From Phycisphaerae bacterium (GTDB taxonomy: Bacteria > Planctomycetota > Phycisphaerae > UBA1845 > CAIVHJ01), in assembly GCA_022072405.1 (NCBI GenBank), contig JAJVHX010000004.1:62001-126000 (forward strand): 64,000 nucleotides of DNA, given 5' to 3'. Shown here one piece after another: positions 27,806 through 37,575 of this stretch. The first letter of the stretch is position 1. Each line of letters opens with the position of its first letter. The notes under the pieces were generated by a model, which was not told where the DNA came from, did no database searches, and saw nothing but the letters and a program-made list of their open reading frames with translations. The position numbers were made by a program, and so were the translations under genes.

Positions 27806-28816
27806 ATGGGGAATCAGAATTCATTCTGGCAGGATCGTCCGGTACTGGTGACCGGAGCCAGTGGCCTGCTGGGTTCAGCGCTGGTGCGCTATTTGTGTGC
27901 CGCCCGGGCGGACGTGGTGGCGCTGCTCCGCGACTGGGTGCCGACCAGCGAACTGGTGCGCAGCGGCCTGCTGGAGCGCATCAAAGTAGTGCGCGGTGAT
28001 GTGACCGATCTGAGCTGTATCGAGCGGGTGCTGGGCGAATATGAAATTGATACAGTATTCCACCTTGGCGCCCAGACCATCGTCGGAGTGGCGAATCGCC
28101 AGCCGCTCAGCACTTTCCGCAGCAATATAGAAGGCACGTGGAACCTGCTGGAAGCCTGCCGTCTGAGTCCGCGCGTCCGCCAGATCATCGTAGCCAGTTC
28201 CGACAAAGCCTATGGCCAGCAGAGTGTCCTGCCCTATGACGAACGCATGCCGCTGCAGGGAGTTCATCCCTACGATTGCAGCAAGAGCTGCGCCGACCTG
28301 ATCTGCCGCTGCTATGCCGTCACCTTCGCCAGTCCGGTGTGTGTGACGCGCTGCGGCAATCTCTATGGGCCGGGGGATCTGAACTGGAATCGCATTGTGC
28401 CGGGAACCGTTCGCAGCGTGCTGCGCAACCAGTCGCCGATCATTCGTTCCAACGGCCAGTTCGTGCGCGATTATCTCTATGTCGATGACGGGGCGCTGGC
28501 CTATATGCGAGTGGCGGAAGCTTTGGCCCAGCAGCGCGAACTGGCGGGCGAAGCATTCAATTTTTCCAACGAACAGCCGCAGACCGTGGTGGAGCTGGTC
28601 CAGCGCATTCTGCACTTGATGAATCGCACCGATCTCCCGCTGACCATTCTGAATCAAGCGGGTCATGAAATTCCCGAACAGTTTCTGAGCAGTCGCAAGG
28701 CCCGGGAGCGATTGCAGTGGCAGCCGAAATATGATCTGGAGCTGGGTTTGCGGGAATCGATCCGCTGGTATACCAACTTATTGAGCAATGACGAACATGA
28801 CACCCCTTCCCACTGA
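27806..28816 (+). CDS. rfbG: CDP-glucose 4,6-dehydratase
   Basis: 336 residues, extended SDR family. NAD-binding motif TGASGLLGS at about 16-24, [22 protein letters not shown] typical of RfbG, SSDKAYG, and the catalytic Tyr-x3-Lys in HPYDCSKSC. It converts CDP-glucose to CDP-4-keto-6-deoxy-glucose, the substrate of RfbH encoded next. I start at ATG 27806; the frame is open upstream within rfbF, but the conserved protein begins here. The 3' end overlaps the rfbH start by 29 bases, suggesting coupled translation. Confidence 0.92.
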   Translation: MGNQNSFWQDRPVLVTGASGLLGSALVRYLCAARADVVALLRDWVPTSELVRSGLLERIKVVRGDVTDLSCIERVLGEYEIDTVFHLGAQTIVGVANRQPLSTFRSNIEGTWNLLEACRLSPRVRQIIVASSDKAYGQQSVLPYDERMPLQGVHPYDCSKSCADLICRCYAVTFASPVCVTRCGNLYGPGDLNWNRIVPGTVRSVLRNQSPIIRSNGQFVRDYLYVDDGALAYMRVAEALAQQRELAGEAFNFSNEQPQTVVELVQRILHLMNRTDLPLTILNQAGHEIPEQFLSSRKARERLQWQPKYDLELGLRESIRWYTNLLSNDEHDTPSH

Positions 28817-30176
28817 ATCATTATCAGCAGCCGACCTGCGGCAACAGATATTGGAACTGGTCGGGCGATACCAGGCGGCTCGCGCTGCCGAAGAAAGCCC
28901 CTTTGTTCCCGGCCGGACGCGAGTCGGGTGTGCCGGTCGGGTGCTGGATGGACGAGATCTGCAGGCGCTGGTGGAGGCCTCTCTGGAGGGCTGGTTGACC
29001 GCCGGTCGCTATTCGCGGGAGTTTGAAAAAAAATGTGCCCGGCGGTTTGGACTTGAGTATTGCAGCCTGACCAACAGCGGTTCATCGGCCAATCTATTGG
29101 CGGTATCGGCGCTAACCAGTCCATTGCTTGGTGAACGCCGCCTGCAGCCGGGCGATGAAGTGATTACCACCGCGCTGGCCTTTCCGACGACGGTGGCGCC
29201 GATCGTGCAGAACCGAGCAATTCCTGTTTTTGTTGATGTCGATCCCGTCACGCTCAGTCCCAAAGCACAAGCCTTGCGGGCAGCGATCACTCCGCGCACC
29301 AGGGCGATCATCCTTGCTCACACGCTGGGTAATCCCTTTGAACTGGACCTGGTGATGGAACTCGCACGCGAGCATCAGCTCTGGGTAATCGAGGATAATT
29401 GCGACGCCAACGGTTCGACCTATCGCGGCCGGCTGACCGGAACCTTCGGCCACCTGGCCACGCTCAGTTTTTATCCCGCCCATCATATCACCATGGGCGA
29501 GGGCGGAGCGGTACTGACCAATGACGAACAACTCAACCGTGCGGTAAATAGTTTTCGCGACTGGGGGCGGGACTGCTGGTGCCCGCCCGGTGTGGACAAC
29601 ACCTGCGGCCAACGATTCAACTGGCAACTGGGCGAATTGCCGGCGGGTTTTGATCACAAGTATATCTACCGCCACCTCGGCTATAACTTGAAGGTGACCG
29701 ATCTGCAGGCCGCCATCGGCTGTACCCAGCTTGACAAGGTAGATGAATTTACCCGGCGTCGACGGGAGAACTGGAATTACCTGCGCCGCGGGCTGGAGTC
29801 GATGGAACACTTATTTCAATTGCCGACCGCCACCCCGCACAGCGAGCCAAGCTGGTTCGGTTTTCTAATGATCGTGCGCGACGATGCCCCGCTTGATCGA
29901 CCGACAGTAATCCAGCATCTCGAAAGTCACAAAATCCAGACCCGGTTGCTTTTTGCCGGGAACATATTGCGCCATCCCGCCATGGAGGGCGTAGCCCATC
30001 GCGTAATGGGCGATCTGACGGTGACGGATCGCATCATGCGCCAGGCTTTCTGGGTGGGGGTTTATCCCGGATTGGAGCAGACCCAGCTGGATTACATGCT
30101 CAGCGTCTTCCGGCAGCTACCCCAGCAGCGCCGCTGTTCGCAGGCGTCCGATAAATGCTGCAATTGCCACAAATAA
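28788..30176 (+). CDS. rfbH: CDP-4-keto-6-deoxy-glucose 3-dehydrase (E1), PMP/[2Fe-2S] enzyme
   Basis: 462 residues, aspartate-aminotransferase fold. The PLP-lysine position is occupied by His ([14 protein letters not shown], 227-240), the hallmark of this dehydrase. Cysteines 263, 265 and 273 ([12 protein letters not shown]), with a further one expected, bind its [2Fe-2S] cluster. It removes the C-3 hydroxyl with electrons from an E3 reductase. No E3 (RfbI/AscD-like) is in the window, so it must be elsewhere. Oddity: the last residues [13 protein letters not shown] form a Cys-rich tail that I do not know from this family. ATG 28788 or 28797 could both serve as start. Confidence 0.92.
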   Translation: MTNMTPLPTESLSAADLRQQILELVGRYQAARAAEESPFVPGRTRVGCAGRVLDGRDLQALVEASLEGWLTAGRYSREFEKKCARRFGLEYCSLTNSGSSANLLAVSALTSPLLGERRLQPGDEVITTALAFPTTVAPIVQNRAIPVFVDVDPVTLSPKAQALRAAITPRTRAIILAHTLGNPFELDLVMELAREHQLWVIEDNCDANGSTYRGRLTGTFGHLATLSFYPAHHITMGEGGAVLTNDEQLNRAVNSFRDWGRDCWCPPGVDNTCGQRFNWQLGELPAGFDHKYIYRHLGYNLKVTDLQAAIGCTQLDKVDEFTRRRRENWNYLRRGLESMEHLFQLPTATPHSEPSWFGFLMIVRDDAPLDRPTVIQHLESHKIQTRLLFAGNILRHPAMEGVAHRVMGDLTVTDRIMRQAFWVGVYPGLEQTQLDYMLSVFRQLPQQRRCSQASDKCCNCHK

Positions 30177-30347
30177 TCTTCCTGCCAGCCTCGTCAACCA
30201 GCTGACCAGTGAATGACTGAATTCCGTCCTTTTTCACTGGATTTATATCGAATCGATTTCCTGTGATACCGATATTTCATGGAGTCGTGCCCCGTGGAGG
30301 GCCATGCGAGCCCGACGGTTCTGATTATCCGCCCCTGAGAATTCGTC

Positions 30348-31430
30348 ATGCTGACGACATATCCGACGACTGCTCCACCGCAGCAACCACCCGTTTCCGC
30401 CGCCGCGCGACGGCTGATCAGCGTCGTTATGCCGGTGTGCAACGAGGAGGAGATGCTGCCCGTCGCCTACGATGAAGTGACGGCGGTGTTGAGCAGCCTG
30501 AATTACGATTACGAGGTTCTGCTCATTGATAATGCCAGCGATGACGGCACGGCGGCCCTCGCTGGAGAAATCTGCCGCACCGATACGCGCTGGCGATACC
30601 TTCGATTCAGTCGTAATTTTGGAGCCGAGATCTCGCTGGCCGCCGGTCTGCGTTATGCCCGGGGTGAGGCGGTGATCACGTTGTTCAGCGATCTGCAGGA
30701 TCCTCCCGAACGGATTCCCGATCTGCTCGCCAAGTGGGAAGAGGGGTATGACCAGGTTTACGGTGTCCATACGCGGCGGAATGGCGATCCGGCGTGGCGG
30801 AATGCGCTCATCGGGCTTTATTACCGCTTCATGCATTTCTGTTCCGAGGTGCATATTCCGCGCAATGCGGGTAATTTCCGGTTACTCTCGCGCCGCGTGG
30901 TCAATGTCTTCAACCGCATGGATGAGCGGGCCAGATATACCAGGGGCATTCTGCACTGGATGGGTTTTAAGAGTTGTGCGGTGTCTTATGAACGTCGGCC
31001 ACGCCGTGCGGGGCGCAGCAAAGCACCCTTATTGTTCATGATTCCATACGCGCTGCAGGCGATCACCAGTTATTCGGTCTATCCACTACGGGCGTTTCAG
31101 CTGTTGGGCGGAGTCGCGCTGCTCGTGGCGATATTGCTGGCGATGGGTTACCTGGCGGCTTATCTGTTCTGGGGTGCACAGGTACAGGGTTTCACCACCA
31201 CTTATCTGTTGCTGCTCGCCAATCTGGGTGTCATGGCGTTGGGCTTTGGCACGCTGGGCGAATATATCAGCACCATTTTCATTGAAACCAAACGCCGGCC
31301 ACTCTGGCTGGTTGACAATACGTTGAATATCGAGATTCCGGAAGAAGAAACGATGATGTTTCGCACCGGGTCGAACCCGGTTGTCCGCAACACGATGGCG
31401 GCGGCGCGTTCCACCGCAGCCGCTCGGTGA
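30348..31430 (+). CDS. GtrB/DPM1-like glycosyltransferase family 2 with two C-terminal membrane helices
   Basis: 360 residues. A GT2 domain occupies 25-250 (ISVVMPVCNEEEMLPVAYDE, LLIDNASDDGT, and the catalytic-loop Asp residues in LFSDLQDPPE). Two hydrophobic helices at about 255-280 and 292-320 fit enzymes that load sugars onto undecaprenyl phosphate at the cytoplasmic face. The product is a natural donor for a periplasmic ArnT-like transferase such as the one at 25083. A 171-base gap precedes it. It ends 14 bases before the TPP enzyme gene. Confidence 0.87.
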   Translation: MLTTYPTTAPPQQPPVSAAARRLISVVMPVCNEEEMLPVAYDEVTAVLSSLNYDYEVLLIDNASDDGTAALAGEICRTDTRWRYLRFSRNFGAEISLAAGLRYARGEAVITLFSDLQDPPERIPDLLAKWEEGYDQVYGVHTRRNGDPAWRNALIGLYYRFMHFCSEVHIPRNAGNFRLLSRRVVNVFNRMDERARYTRGILHWMGFKSCAVSYERRPRRAGRSKAPLLFMIPYALQAITSYSVYPLRAFQLLGGVALLVAILLAMGYLAAYLFWGAQVQGFTTTYLLLLANLGVMALGFGTLGEYISTIFIETKRRPLWLVDNTLNIEIPEEETMMFRTGSNPVVRNTMAAARSTAAAR

Positions 31431-31444
31431 AAGGATGTTCAGCT

Positions 31445-33220
31445 ATGAAGGCGTGCGATTTTATCGTTAAATATCTGAATGAAGTGGCCGGTATCGGTCA
31501 TGTCTTCACCTATGCCGGCGGGACTAACGCCATGCTGATGGATGCCATGGTGCGGCATGGCGGGCTGACGATTGTGCCCATGCGTCATGAGGAAAATGCG
31601 GCGCTGGCGGCGGATGGTTATGCCCGGATCAAGCGCAGCCTGGGTTGTGCACTGGCCATGTCCGGGCCGGGGGCCACCAACATGGTCACGGGTATCGCGC
31701 AATCCTATTTTGATTCCTCACCGGTATTTTTCCTGACGGGCAATGTCGCCACGGGAACCTATAAATATGATCGCCCGCTGCGGCAGCTGGGTTATCAGGA
31801 AACGGATATCGTTTCGATCGTTCGGCCCATCACCAAGGCGGCCTATTTCGTCGATCGCGGTGATCGTGTCGCCACGGTGCTGCGTGAAGCCTTGCGTAAA
31901 TGTCTCACCCCGCGCTTCGGTCCCTGCCTCTATGACATTCCCTTCGATACGCAGAAGGAAGAAATTAATGCGAGCGAAATGGCTGTGCCGCTGGTCGAAC
32001 CGCGTCGGAGCAGCTATCTGGCGGATGTGGACTACGAAGCCTTCGGGCGCATTCTGCACAGCAGCCGGCGACCCGTGATCCTGGCGGGTGGGGGTATACA
32101 ATTATCCGATACCTCGGCGGCATTGTTGGCCTTCGCCCGGCGTTATCACCTCCCGGTGGTCAGCAGTCTGCTGGGCAAAGATGCCTTTCCAAACAATGAT
32201 GCGCTGTACGTGGGCTATATCGGGGCCTATGGCAACCGGGTGGCTAACCAGGTGCTGGCGGCGGCGGATGTGGTGATCGCTCTGGGCAGCCGCATCGATT
32301 CCCGCCAGACCGCCAACGTGCAGAAATTCACCGAGAACAAGCAGATCATTCACGTCGATATCGATCCGGATGTACTGGGCAGCACGGTGCAGCCGACGCT
32401 GGCCTTGCACATGAACCTGGCGGATTTCTTCGAGCAGTTACTGAATCGTGAACTGAGCCGGCCGCTGAATTGGCGGACGCCGGCGAACTGGTTGACGGCC
32501 ATTCACCAACTGCAGGATTTTCTCCCCGACGATTCACCGCCGGAAGGCAGCCGACTCAATCCCAAACAGTTCCTGCGCGATTTCACCCGCTTCCTGCCGG
32601 ACGGCACGATTTATACGGTCGATGTCGGCAGCCATCAGATGTGGACCGCGCAGTGCGGCGTGTTCAAACAGCATGACCGGCTGCTCTGTTCGGGCGGATT
32701 GGGCACCATGGGTTATGCCCTGCCCGCGGCTATCGGAGCTCATTTTGCGGCGCCGGATCGCCCGCTGGTGGCCATCGTCGGCGACGGTGGTTTCCAGATG
32801 TCGCTGCCCGAACTGCAGACCATTCGTGAGTTCAACGTACCGGTCAAAATCGTGGTGGTCAACAATACGATTCTGGGGCTGATGAGGAATTTCCAGGATG
32901 AGAATTTCAACGGCCGCCATCCCGCCACGCAGGACCGTTACAGCGTGCCGGATATCACCAAGGTGGCGGCGGCTTTTAGCATACCAGCACAACGCATCGA
33001 ACAAGATGCGCAGGTTTACCGCGGCGGATCCTGGCTGATCGAACAGGACGGGCCGGCGATTCTGGAACTGGCCGTTGATCTCGGCTGGTCACCCTATCCC
33101 AAGGTTTTGCCGGGTAAGGATCTGACCCAGCAGCGCCCGGAGCTGACCGAGGTGCAGCAGGCGAAAGTCCGTGAAATTCTTTATGGAACCACACCGGCCA
33201 TCGCGGGCGCGAGCGTATGA
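31445..33220 (+). CDS. Thiamine-diphosphate enzyme, acetolactate-synthase-like (possible YerE-type sugar acetyl-transfer)
   Basis: 591 residues with the three-domain plan of the family. Catalytic Glu is in RHEENAALAADGYAR (about 50); a central domain of FAD/nucleotide-binding shape (VILAGGGIQLSD); the C-terminal TPP motif is GDGG...NN (IVGDGGFQMSLPELQTI, VVVNNTILGLMRN). Housekeeping acetolactate synthase is usually next to ilvN; here it follows rfbFGH and a glycosyltransferase. Established knowledge: YerE, of this family, adds a pyruvate-derived acetyl group to C-4 of CDP-3,6-dideoxy-4-keto-glucose in yersiniose biosynthesis. I infer the same here. ATG 31445 has AAAGGA upstream; GTG 31427 is unlikely. 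Confidence 0.8.
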   Translation: MKACDFIVKYLNEVAGIGHVFTYAGGTNAMLMDAMVRHGGLTIVPMRHEENAALAADGYARIKRSLGCALAMSGPGATNMVTGIAQSYFDSSPVFFLTGNVATGTYKYDRPLRQLGYQETDIVSIVRPITKAAYFVDRGDRVATVLREALRKCLTPRFGPCLYDIPFDTQKEEINASEMAVPLVEPRRSSYLADVDYEAFGRILHSSRRPVILAGGGIQLSDTSAALLAFARRYHLPVVSSLLGKDAFPNNDALYVGYIGAYGNRVANQVLAAADVVIALGSRIDSRQTANVQKFTENKQIIHVDIDPDVLGSTVQPTLALHMNLADFFEQLLNRELSRPLNWRTPANWLTAIHQLQDFLPDDSPPEGSRLNPKQFLRDFTRFLPDGTIYTVDVGSHQMWTAQCGVFKQHDRLLCSGGLGTMGYALPAAIGAHFAAPDRPLVAIVGDGGFQMSLPELQTIREFNVPVKIVVVNNTILGLMRNFQDENFNGRHPATQDRYSVPDITKVAAAFSIPAQRIEQDAQVYRGGSWLIEQDGPAILELAVDLGWSPYPKVLPGKDLTQQRPELTEVQQAKVREILYGTTPAIAGASV

Positions 33221-33253
33221 ATTTTTGAGTTTAATTACACATGAGGATTGACC

Positions 33254-34423
33254 ATGAGTGACCATCGTTGTCGGGTATGTGGCGAAACGCAATTGACTCC
33301 CGTGCTGCATTACGACCGGGCGCCCAGCAATATCGAACGGTTGCTGGAGGCGGATCAGTTTGACCGCGATCGCGCAGTCGAGCTGAACGTCGTGCGTTGC
33401 GGCTGGTGCGGTCATGTACAACTGCCGGTGACGCTGCAGGATGATTATTACGAAGACTATCTGATGTCGCACAGCCACGCCCGCAAGATGCAGGATTTTC
33501 AACGCCGCCAGGCTCGCGCCTTTCTGCAGCATTTTCAACTGGACGGAGCCCGCATTTTTGAAGCGGGTTGCGGCGACGGGCAGTTCAGTCTGATTCTGCA
33601 GGAAATGGGTTGCGAAGTGGTGGCCAACGAACCCAGCCAGAAAGCATTGCGGGCCTGCCAGGCCAAAGGCCTGAACGCCGTGGGGGGTTATGTGGGTCGC
33701 GGTACCTTCCCCGAACTGCACGGCACTTTTGATGCGGTTGTGTCCCGCCAGGTGATGGAGCATGTGCCCGACCCCAACGATTTTCTGCAGGGGCTGCGGC
33801 AGCTGCTTAAACCGCACGGCGCGGGACTGATTGAAATTCCCGCCCTGGAGCAGGCCCTGGAACATCGCCGCTTCTTTGATTTTTTCCCCGACCATCTTTC
33901 TTATTTTTCACAACCGGTGTTGAATTATCTCTTCGCCCGCAACCAGTATGAAGTGGTTCAACTGCAACGGGCCATGGATGGCGAATATAACGAGGTCTGG
34001 TTCCGCCGGGCTGAGCCGGTCTCGCTGGCCGAGGTGCAGCAGGCCGCTGATACCATTTCCCGCAATTTCGATCTGTTCCTCACCGCGGAAGGTCGCGCTC
34101 ATCGTCGGGTGGCCATCTGGGGCGCCGGAGCGAAAGGCGTATTGACGCTGGCCCTGGTGAATAGTTCGGCGGTGGCTTACCTGGTCGATCTCGATCCGGT
34201 CAAGCACAACCGCTACACGCCGGTCTCGCATCTGCAGGTGCATTCACCCGAACGGCTGCGTCACGAACCAGTTGATACGGTGATTATCACCGCCCTGGCT
34301 TATAAGGATGAGATTACCCGTCAGTTGCGCGAGCAGTTCCAGTTTGCGGGCAAGATCATGGTTCTGTCGGGTGGGGAACTGCTGGAAGTTCCCGCCGAAC
34401 AGTTGGCCGGAACAGCCGGTTGA
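33254..34423 (+). CDS. Zinc-binding SAM-dependent sugar C-methyltransferase (TylC3/NovU type)
   Basis: 389 residues. Zinc-binding N-terminus: CRVCGE at the start and CGWCGH about 50 residues later. Class I methyltransferase core near 95-200 (IFEAGCGDGQFSLILQEMG). A C-terminal domain near 270-380 (VAIWGAGAKGVLTLALVNSS) belongs to the C-methyltransferase family that methylates C-3 or C-5 of 4-keto nucleotide sugars. The likely substrate is a CDP-4-keto sugar made by the neighbours. ATG 33254 with GAGGA upstream is preferred over the TTG at 33248. The start lies 33 bases after the TPP gene. Confidence 0.88.
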   Translation: MSDHRCRVCGETQLTPVLHYDRAPSNIERLLEADQFDRDRAVELNVVRCGWCGHVQLPVTLQDDYYEDYLMSHSHARKMQDFQRRQARAFLQHFQLDGARIFEAGCGDGQFSLILQEMGCEVVANEPSQKALRACQAKGLNAVGGYVGRGTFPELHGTFDAVVSRQVMEHVPDPNDFLQGLRQLLKPHGAGLIEIPALEQALEHRRFFDFFPDHLSYFSQPVLNYLFARNQYEVVQLQRAMDGEYNEVWFRRAEPVSLAEVQQAADTISRNFDLFLTAEGRAHRRVAIWGAGAKGVLTLALVNSSAVAYLVDLDPVKHNRYTPVSHLQVHSPERLRHEPVDTVIITALAYKDEITRQLREQFQFAGKIMVLSGGELLEVPAEQLAGTAG

Positions 34424-34447
34424 AATGATGAACGATGGGAGTACGCC

Positions 34448-35224
34448 ATGGCGCTGGAAAAAGATACCACGCTGATGCATGAGTGGAAGAACCAGACCAC
34501 CACGGAACGTGATTCCTTCGCCGAGCTGGGTGCATATTTTGAAAGCGGACTGGGTACGACCATCTCCAAGCTGGAGAATTTTCCCAAACATGTGCGGCGG
34601 CAGGCGCTCTCCAAGTTTCTGGCCCGGGCCGATCTGTTCCGGATGATTCTCAATGTGCATGGTTCGGTGATTGACGGTGGGGTCAATGCCGGCTGTTCAC
34701 TGATGACCTTTGCCCAGCTCAGTGCGATTTTCGAGCCGGTCAATTACACCCGCCGGATCATCGGCTTTGACACCTTTACCGGTATTCCCGATATTCACGC
34801 CAAAGACCAGAGCGCCCACACCTCGGCCCACGTCTGTAGCGGTGGTTTTGCCGCCGAAGGGTACGACCAGGATATTCGGCGGGCGGCGGCCATCTTCGAT
34901 CACAACCGCAACCTGGGCCACGTACCCAAAATTGAACTGGTCAAGGGCGATGTCCGCGAGACCATGCCCCGTTATGTCAAGGACAATCCCCATCTGATCG
35001 TCAGTCTGTTGCACCTGGACATGGATGTCTTTGAGGCGACGCAGGTGGCGCTGCAGACCTTTCTGCCGCGTATGCCGCGCGGAGCGCTGATCATGTTCGA
35101 TGAGATCAATCAGCCGGGCTATCCGGGTGAAACCATGGCGGTGCTGGAGACGGTCGGTATCCGCGCCCTGCGCATCCAGCGCTGCATCTATGAAACCGGT
35201 CTGTCCTACGCCATTCTGGAATAA
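34448..35224 (+). CDS. TylF/MycF-like SAM-dependent O-methyltransferase
   Basis: 258 residues. SAM-binding region VIDGGVNAGCSLMTF (about 75-90) and the family motifs GFDTFTGIPDIHAKD, LLHLDMDVFEATQVAL and ALIMFDEINQPGYPGE, whose acidic residues hold a divalent metal in MycF-like enzymes. These enzymes methylate sugar hydroxyls on natural products and glycans. GGGAG lies before the ATG. It is placed 24 bases after the C-methyltransferase gene, so the sugar may carry both C- and O-methyl groups. Confidence 0.82.
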   Translation: MALEKDTTLMHEWKNQTTTERDSFAELGAYFESGLGTTISKLENFPKHVRRQALSKFLARADLFRMILNVHGSVIDGGVNAGCSLMTFAQLSAIFEPVNYTRRIIGFDTFTGIPDIHAKDQSAHTSAHVCSGGFAAEGYDQDIRRAAAIFDHNRNLGHVPKIELVKGDVRETMPRYVKDNPHLIVSLLHLDMDVFEATQVALQTFLPRMPRGALIMFDEINQPGYPGETMAVLETVGIRALRIQRCIYETGLSYAILE

Positions 35225-35252
35225 TACTGGACGCCAGAAGAAGGGTGATCCA

Positions 35253-36440
35253 ATGAAATCTGCTCCACCACGCGTCTACCTGTGGCAGAATAATATGTGC
35301 ATCACCTACACGCTGGTCTTCAAGCGCTTTGAAGACTGGCTGCTGGCGAACAACGCTCGTCTGGTAGATGATCCGGAGGCTGCGGATTGGCTGCTGATCG
35401 GGGCCTGCGCCAGTTTCATGACCCAGATCGACGATTTTCTGCAAAAATCTGCCACCCTCTCCGGCACGACTGCCCGGGTTGCGGTTTATGGTTGTCTGCC
35501 GAAAGTGACACCGGAACAGTATCGTGGAACTCCGCTGGAAGTGGATCTCTATATTCCGCCCGAACAACCGGAAAAAATCGAGTGCCTGTTACCCGGTGCT
35601 GCCGTTCGCTGGGAGCAGATCACGGATAATGGTTGTTTCCGACGGCAGGATTACCGTCATTATGATACCGGTAAGCGCTTTATCGTCGTGCAGACCGGTT
35701 GTAATGCCGGTTGCGTATATTGTCCGCACAAGATCGGCATGGGGCCTCAGATCAGCCGACCGGCGGCGGAAATCTGGCGGCAGTCGCGGCTGGCCCTGCG
35801 GGAGGGCGCCCATACGCTTTTTATCGAGGGGATGGATAGCGGATCATGGGGTACGGATCTTGAACCGCCGCAGACCTATTTCGATCTGCTCGAACCGATG
35901 TTGCATTGGCCGGAAAAATTTGACCTGCACCTCGGGCAGTTCGGTGCCAACTGGATGATCCATTATGCCGATCGGGCGGTCAGCGTGCTCGCCCATCCCC
36001 GCATCCGCGACCTCAAGACGCCCATCCAAAGCGCGAGTTCACGACTGCTCAAGCTGATGGGCCGTGATGAACGCATCGATGAATTGTGGCCGGTGGTGCG
36101 TGCGCTCAAACAAGCCAACCCGAAGCTCTATTTGAGAACGGACCTGATTATTGGATTCCCCACCGAAACGGACGAGGAACTGGAAAAGACGCTCGATCTG
36201 GTGATTGCCCATTTTGATGAGGTGGCTTATTTCGGCTTTGAATTGCACCCGCATACCCCGATCGCCCGGATGAACCTGCCACTGTTGCCTGCGGAGCAGA
36301 TCCGGGAACGACTCGAATATACCCGGCGCCGTCTCGCGGAATATCCCCATATTATTGCTCATCGCGGCGGGCAGGATGGTTCCACACTGGTCGAGCGTGA
36401 ACAGCGCCGCCAGGAACTGCAACTCAACACCATCGGCTAG
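35253..36440 (+). CDS. Radical SAM protein with methylthiotransferase-like N-terminus
   Basis: 395 residues from ATG 35253 (AAGGGTG upstream). The radical SAM cluster motif is CX3CX2C at 150-157 (CNAGCVYC). Three more cysteines at 16, 52 and 81 (NMCITY, GACASF, YGCLPK) lie at the spacing of the UPF0004 domain that holds the second [4Fe-4S] cluster of MiaB/RimO methylthiotransferases. The central region LRTDLIIGFPTETDEELEKTL is also typical of MiaB/RimO. The C-terminal TRAM domain, which binds tRNA or S12 in those enzymes, is absent; the protein ends at about the radical SAM barrel. In a sugar gene cluster, a small-molecule or glycan substrate is plausible. Substrate unknown. Confidence 0.82.
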   Translation: MKSAPPRVYLWQNNMCITYTLVFKRFEDWLLANNARLVDDPEAADWLLIGACASFMTQIDDFLQKSATLSGTTARVAVYGCLPKVTPEQYRGTPLEVDLYIPPEQPEKIECLLPGAAVRWEQITDNGCFRRQDYRHYDTGKRFIVVQTGCNAGCVYCPHKIGMGPQISRPAAEIWRQSRLALREGAHTLFIEGMDSGSWGTDLEPPQTYFDLLEPMLHWPEKFDLHLGQFGANWMIHYADRAVSVLAHPRIRDLKTPIQSASSRLLKLMGRDERIDELWPVVRALKQANPKLYLRTDLIIGFPTETDEELEKTLDLVIAHFDEVAYFGFELHPHTPIARMNLPLLPAEQIRERLEYTRRRLAEYPHIIAHRGGQDGSTLVEREQRRQELQLNTIG

Positions 36441-36701
36441 TACGTTTCTATAGCAGTAAATTTTTTTGCATCGGGTTGTGGTAGGCCACTACGTTATCTG
36501 CAGTGGTCACACATCGCATGGCTCACTGAGCCGTGGCACACCTAACGATTCAGATAAAATTTAACCGCGCTAAAAGAAAGCAGCAGACGACCTCCACGTC
36601 GGCCGTTGCCTGAGATTGTCTGTGATCTCTGGGCGGAGACGCCGCCGGTACCGGTGAAGCGTATCAGTATTTAATCACGTAGAGCATCAGCCGGTGGCGA
36701 T

Positions 36702-37343
36702 CTATTTTAATTTTTTCCAGTCGCTCAGGAATTTTTCGAGGCCGAGGTCGGTGAGGGGATGTTTCCAGAGTTGCTCAAAGACGGAGTAGGGCATGGTGCC
36801 GATGTCGGCGCCGGCTTTGGCGGCTTCGAGCACGTGGAAGGGGTGACGTAAGCTGGCGGCCAGGATTTCGGTCTCGAACATGTAATTGTCGTAAATCTGC
36901 CGCATATCGTGGATCAGCTTCATGCCATCCTCGCCGATATCGTCCAGCCGACCGAGGAAGGGACTGCAGAATTTGGCGCCCACCTTGGCGACGATCAATG
37001 CTTGCAGGGGCTGAAACACCAGTGTCATGTTCACCGGAATTTCCTCAGCCACACATATTTTTAACGCTTTGATACCCTCGGCGATGGTGGGCAGCTTGAT
37101 GATGACGTTGGGGGCGATCTGGCGCAGTTCGCGAGCTTCGGTCATCATGGCGCGACACTCGGTGCTGACTACTTCGGCAGAAACCGGCCCGCTGGTGATC
37201 CGGCAGATCTGCTCGACCAGCGTTCTGAAGTCTTTGCCTTCCCTGGCCACCAGTGAGGGGTTGGTGGTGACCCCGTCGAGAATTCCCATATCGTTAGCGG
37301 CTTTGATCTGATCAATGTTGGCGGTATCCAGAAAGAATTTCAT
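36702..37343 (-). CDS. Transaldolase / fructose-6-phosphate aldolase-like, short type
   Basis: 213 residues, the size of the Fsa/TalC subfamily. MKFFLDTANIDQIKAANDMG at the start, GVTTNPSLVAREG, the Schiff-base Lys in VIIKLPTIAEG, and SPFLGRLDDIGEDG are all conserved. It is a cytoplasmic TIM barrel for sugar-phosphate exchange or aldol cleavage. The sequence alone does not separate true transaldolase activity from F6P aldolase. AAAGGAG precedes the ATG. It is transcribed alone, away from the nuo operon. Confidence 0.9.
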   Translation of the reverse strand: MKFFLDTANIDQIKAANDMGILDGVTTNPSLVAREGKDFRTLVEQICRITSGPVSAEVVSTECRAMMTEARELRQIAPNVIIKLPTIAEGIKALKICVAEEIPVNMTLVFQPLQALIVAKVGAKFCSPFLGRLDDIGEDGMKLIHDMRQIYDNYMFETEILAASLRHPFHVLEAAKAGADIGTMPYSVFEQLWKHPLTDLGLEKFLSDWKKLK

Positions 37344-37420
37344 GAAGACTCCTTTAAGATCAACTCCACGCAGGTTTCATGTCAGGAGAAACCTCGGCGC
37401 AGTTTCCTGAATATTCAATA

Positions 37421-37447
37421 CGCGCGGGCTAAAGCTCTCGGTTCGTT
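37421..37447 (+). repeat. REP-like palindrome, right arm decayed
   Basis: CGCGCGGGCTAAAGC followed by TCTCGGTTCGTT: the left arm and loop are identical to the full copy at 50989, while the right arm is mutated. It lies in the gap between the transaldolase gene and nuoI. Confidence 0.5.
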
Positions 37448-37575
37448 ATGGTTTACAATTCACGTTTCAATGTTTACTGAACGCGATATTACGGAACACT
37501 TTTTTAGAATGTACCAGAAATGATCATCATCTGGCAGGGAACGTGTTAGAGGATTGAGGATCGATGCAGTGCCGA

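Noticed and set aside
31445-33220. Housekeeping acetolactate synthase (ilvB)
   Set aside because: No ilvN or ilvC is adjacent and the neighbours are sugar genes; retained only as an alternative to the YerE-like call.
36441-36701. Short hairpins in the gap after the radical SAM gene (for example GGCTC/GAGCC)
   Set aside because: Stems are only five pairs and no T-run follows, so I do not call a terminator.
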